From Caballeronia megalochromosomata (GTDB taxonomy: Bacteria > Pseudomonadota > Gammaproteobacteria > Burkholderiales > Burkholderiaceae), in NCBI GenBank assembly GCA_001580565.1, contig LRBF01000221.1:1-37553 (forward strand): 37,553 nucleotides of DNA, written 5' to 3'. The notes beneath the pieces were generated by a model that was not told the origin of the DNA, did not search any database, and worked only from the letters and a program-made list of their open reading frames with translations. Positions 36,201 to 37,553 of the stretch are shown here, piece after piece (the first letter of the stretch is position 1; each line of letters begins with the position of its first letter). The translations under genes were made by a program, and so were the position numbers.

Positions 36201-36348
36201 CGGGCGCGGACCGGGCCGCAGCTTCACCATCCCGACCTCGGACGGACCGGTGCGCCTGCCCAATTTGCCGGATCTGACGAAGCTGATCGGCGGCGGGTAT
36301 TTCTTCATTCCGAGCAAGGCGCTGCTTGATTTTCTGTCGAAGCCGTAG
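33292..36348 (+). CDS. DyP-type heme peroxidase with a long N-terminal, membrane-anchored extension
   Basis: The 1018-aa protein ends in a DyP peroxidase domain (about 505-985), with the catalytic GFMDG motif (Asp681), proximal heme ligand His881 in CPFGAHIRRANPRD and a late FEFVQKTWLLN. Typical DyP proteins are 300-500 aa. The extra N-terminal half has two soluble blocks that may be related to each other (about 44-125 with LHFMSLSVI; about 365-420 with ARWMRLPCTDQLVFWSNYDG), separated by two membrane helices near 247-295. It has no signal peptide. It shares four bases with the P450 gene, so peroxide-dependent and P450 oxidation may act on the same substrate. That is inferred. Confidence 0.85.
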   Translation: MSSPAFINVVIPFDPLNVNNVNQAIELLTEKAQGNYPKRNIRRLLTKVRGLHFMSLSVIDTLCPSESDVAQNLKPVRPTNKAAHLVIEITADYGSEVVLADLVEHFSTPLKAVLVAADPDISRANLLDYLRSYEVKISAKWRFSALGQVFSGSPGLTADRIRRERDLAKKLTDVIGQEQNTPGWYSLSPLEQLEQVRRTVWRSLGQPWKWAFRPEVALPTEADEEVGSLLKNPKARKAILQSFHAMVWPLSVPLVIIGIGAGLYFTPDMPTFVAAMCTVTTLFLVLLILALVLGVSLWRLNILGATDFVDERIVSADQGKLLLAKENFGQQNHMLTVSRLKPGILRCLTLRLAFIGVGAAGAVNRLGFLGKNGVIHSARWMRLPCTDQLVFWSNYDGTWESYVADFIADAPEGVTGIWSNCIGFPRTRGIISDGATDGDRTVRWARRQQIPTPFWYAAYRNLTAARIRINSQIHEGFATAGTNQDSIDWFALFGSTPRPAPSLQVAQISTLAFGGLSRMRCASAFVVSLSTNHASCKAFLAALHGLAVYGAAHKQMNSALVLGFSADALELLGLPHEAIETFPVAFKQGMSTPDRARELGDVRGNRPKTWAWGGRGKRPDVLVLAYGMDPSDLTTLEKTVRQAISGNGHPPPYHQPLTELRDRSGQQASGIGGNEPFGFMDGISQPVMRGAPQRNRAHDENDLVEPGELILGYPDNLGMIPPGPSMPASYDPHHLLPDAGVDPARVRPDFARSPSSGRRDLGLNGTFLVVRQYEQDLKAFDNWYTNTGIRIPQPGPPAPSSGAPNFPISAAIPTFSHVKTPDDLKTVIFGKFFGRWKDGSSLVRHGSPPTRVGGPQARTPDNDFMCGQEDPSAHGCPFGAHIRRANPRDTRFPGSKEEIASVNRHRMLRVGRVFGALDKNNPWQLDATAPLGVFFMCVNGDIERQFEFVQKTWLLNSSLQSMEGEVDPIIGRGPGRSFTIPTSDGPVRLPNLPDLTKLIGGGYFFIPSKALLDFLSKP

Positions 36349-36355
36349 GTCTGGA

Positions 36356-36383
36356 TCGCCGCGAGCCGTGGCACGCGCGGCGA
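36356..36383. terminator. Stem-loop at the convergent junction of the peroxidase and DUF4148 genes
   Basis: TCGCCGCG at 36356-36363 pairs perfectly with CGCGGCGA at 36376-36383, with a 12-base loop. It lies eight bases after the peroxidase stop and just beyond the stop of the minus-strand gene, a suitable place for a bidirectional terminator. No T-tract follows on either strand, so a classical intrinsic terminator is not shown. Confidence 0.35.
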
Positions 36384-36389
36384 GACCCG

Positions 36390-36707
36390 TCATTGGCCGA
36401 AGAAAATACCCTTGCCCGGTTCGCTCATGACCGGCGGCGCGCCGGACTCTCGCGTGCCAGCGATCGAAGAGCCGTAGCTGGTTTGGGGCTCGTTTGTGCC
36501 GGTATGCGCGGCCGCGCGCGCTTCGGCGCTCTGAATGCTGTTCGGGTAGGTCGCGTCTTCCGATGTCGGGGCATAGCCGGCGTGCGTCAGGTCGACCAGT
36601 TCGGAACGCACCTGGGCGCGGGTTAGCGGCTCGTTTGTCTGGGCCTGTGCCGTGGTTGCCATCAGCGCCATGGAAAGCAGCGTTGCCGCTGCAAAGAGCA
36701 TCTTCAT
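36390..36707 (-). CDS. Small secreted DUF4148-family protein
   Basis: The 105-aa protein has a signal peptide (MKMLFAAATLLSMALMATTAQA) and then NEPLTRAQVRSELVDLTHAGY, the diagnostic block of DUF4148. That family is almost confined to Burkholderiales and has unknown function. The rest is low in hydrophobicity. Of two adjacent ATGs, the second was chosen because it lies seven bases from GGAG; the first, at 36710, lies four. It is 51 bases downstream of another small secreted gene on the same strand, and the two may be co-transcribed. Confidence 0.8.
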   Translation of the reverse strand: MKMLFAAATLLSMALMATTAQAQTNEPLTRAQVRSELVDLTHAGYAPTSEDATYPNSIQSAEARAAAHTGTNEPQTSYGSSIAGTRESGAPPVMSEPGKGIFFGQ

Positions 36708-36758
36708 CATTCATCTCCGTTAGTGTTGTGCGTATGACGCACGACTCGTAGCTCTGGC

Positions 36759-37010
36759 TTACTGACCGCGATAGATGTCGCAGCTCAAGCCCGGCGTGCA
36801 TGGCCTGTTGGCGCCTGCCGATGACGGATTGCCCGCCATGGTGCCGGGCTTTGTGCCGCCATATCCCGAGTCGTCTGGCGCTGCCGGTTGATCGCCTTTT
36901 GCGTTTTGCTGCATGGTCGAGTCCTGCGCCGGTGGGGTGTCCTGGGCTTGTGCTGCGCCGATCATGAACACACTCACGGCCGAGACTGCCATCAATAAAG
37001 TTGCTTTCAT
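36759..37010 (-). CDS. Small secreted protein of unknown function
   Basis: The 83-aa protein has a signal peptide (MKATLLMAVSAVSVFMIGAAQA). The short mature part is rich in Pro, Gly, Asp and Gln and has two cysteines near the end (PCTPGLSCDIYRGQ) that could form a disulfide. The ATG at 37010 is preceded by GAGGTG; an in-frame GTG at 37019 is less likely. The sequence resembles the short hypothetical secreted proteins common in Burkholderia, without a named family I can give. Confidence 0.65.
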   Translation of the reverse strand: MKATLLMAVSAVSVFMIGAAQAQDTPPAQDSTMQQNAKGDQPAAPDDSGYGGTKPGTMAGNPSSAGANRPCTPGLSCDIYRGQ

Positions 37011-37299
37011 TGCTATCACCTCTTCGAGCGAAATTGGGATCGCAAGCGTGCGACGCGCTCGCGGCCAGGTTTATTGAGTAGGCCTCGGTTGCTGACGCGC
37101 AAGACGCGTTTCCAGGCTTCTGGTTTGGATTTGGGGACTACGTGCATGCAGGTATACCTCGCGGGTGAAAAGGAAATTCCCGCACAAGGTTTTTTGTTTC
37201 AGGGTTCAGGGGGAAAGACGAATTCGAGTTCGATAATTTGAAATGCTGAACTTGAAGCGTCGGGGTGTGTGCTGGCAGGTTTTCGCTGGATCCCGTATT

Positions 37300-37553
37300 C
37301 GCGTCGGTCTATTAGCACTGCCCCTGTGCGGGGCGGCAGTCACTTTCTTTGCTGCTGCAAAGAAAGTAACCAAAGAAACAGCTTGTTCCAGCCTAAGCAC
37401 TTCATGCCGGCCGCGGCACAGGCGATTGGCTGAATGGCCCGGCAGTAGCGAGTGCCCTCGTAGGTCTCGCGCGGCTTGGACCGCGCACGGTCTGACAAAC
37501 TGGTACCCCAAGGGCGCGGGTTCAGCACGAAAGAGTTCCGGCACAGCGCTACG
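37300..37553. repeat. Candidate dispersed Burkholderiaceae repeat, cut by the right edge
   Basis: The stretch around the stem-loop (with CTTTCTTTGCTGCTGCAAAG and the following CAAAGAAACAGCTTG) resembles a sequence I associate with many intergenic copies in Burkholderia-group genomes. There it is often annotated as short spurious proteins ending in VTFFAAAKKVTAAPHRG on the minus strand. A 112-codon minus-strand frame of this kind (37206-37544) runs through it. It has no good ribosome binding site and is better explained by the repeat. The boundaries are approximate, and only one copy is in the window. Confidence 0.45.
37342..37367. repeat. Perfect 11-bp inverted repeat (stem-loop)
   Basis: ACTTTCTTTGC at 37342-37352 and GCAAAGAAAGT at 37357-37367 are exact inverted copies around a TGCT loop. 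Just before it, GCCCC and GGGGC (37320-37324 and 37330-37334) form a second small stem. The double hairpin is the most structured part of the right edge. Confidence 0.8.

Noticed and set aside
37161..37195. GCGGG/CCCGC hairpin followed by six T residues on the plus strand
   Set aside because: The stem is only five pairs with a 13-base loop, and no plus-strand gene ends nearby to be terminated.
37206..37544. A 112-codon minus-strand protein at the right edge
   Set aside because: It lies across the stem-loop repeat and lacks a ribosome binding site; it is better treated as part of the repeat.

Overview
The window is high-GC DNA and looks like a Burkholderiaceae chromosome or megaplasmid, most likely Paraburkholderia, Caballeronia or Burkholderia. 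The basis for this is the base composition, a DUF4148-type small secreted protein near the right end, the type VI secretion (T6SS) gene families, and a right-edge stem-loop sequence that resembles a repeat common in that group. No rRNA, tRNA, CRISPR array, transposase or integrase was recognised.

Region 1 (1-7763, + strand) is a T6SS effector island. It opens with the C-terminal end of a hydrophobic, colicin/VasX-like toxin cut by the left edge. Next come an integral membrane protein that is its likely immunity protein, an orphan 48-codon copy of the toxin tail, and a second paralogous membrane protein. Together these form a tandem duplication of about 955 bp. A translationally coupled tail follows: a two-helix membrane protein, a TssM/IcmF-like protein of 1160 aa, and a small PAAR-like, cysteine-containing protein. 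The first 2.6 kb is visibly AT-richer than the rest.

Region 2 (7796-16134, - strand) is a T6SS core operon read tssE-tssF-tssG-tssH(clpV)-tagH(FHA)-PP2C phosphatase. It is divergent from region 3. The genes tssA, B, C, J, K and L and the partner kinase are not in the window.

Region 3 (16320-25344, + strand) is hcp, vgrG, an unrecognised 451-aa protein, a PAAR-like Rhs effector with a C-terminal HNH/Endo VII-type (GHH/AHH-like) nuclease tail, and a DUF4303-like candidate immunity gene. The order suggests one delivery unit: Hcp tube, VgrG spike, candidate adaptor, Rhs toxin, immunity.

Region 4 (25345-36348, + strand) is less clearly tied to T6SS. It holds a 371-bp gap, a 660-aa hydrolase with a multi-pass membrane C-terminus, an OmpW-like outer-membrane protein and a large class III adenylate cyclase/ATPase/helical-repeat protein. 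These are followed by a cytochrome P450 whose stop overlaps the start of a 1018-aa DyP-type peroxidase. That peroxidase carries a roughly 500-residue N-terminal extension containing two membrane helices.

Region 5 (36356-37553) has a stem-loop at the convergent junction, two small secreted proteins on the minus strand, and the candidate dispersed repeat at the right edge.

The best candidates for undescribed biology are the duplicated toxin-tail/immunity locus with its TssM-like/PAAR accessory genes, the 451-aa protein between VgrG and Rhs, and the P450-DyP pair.
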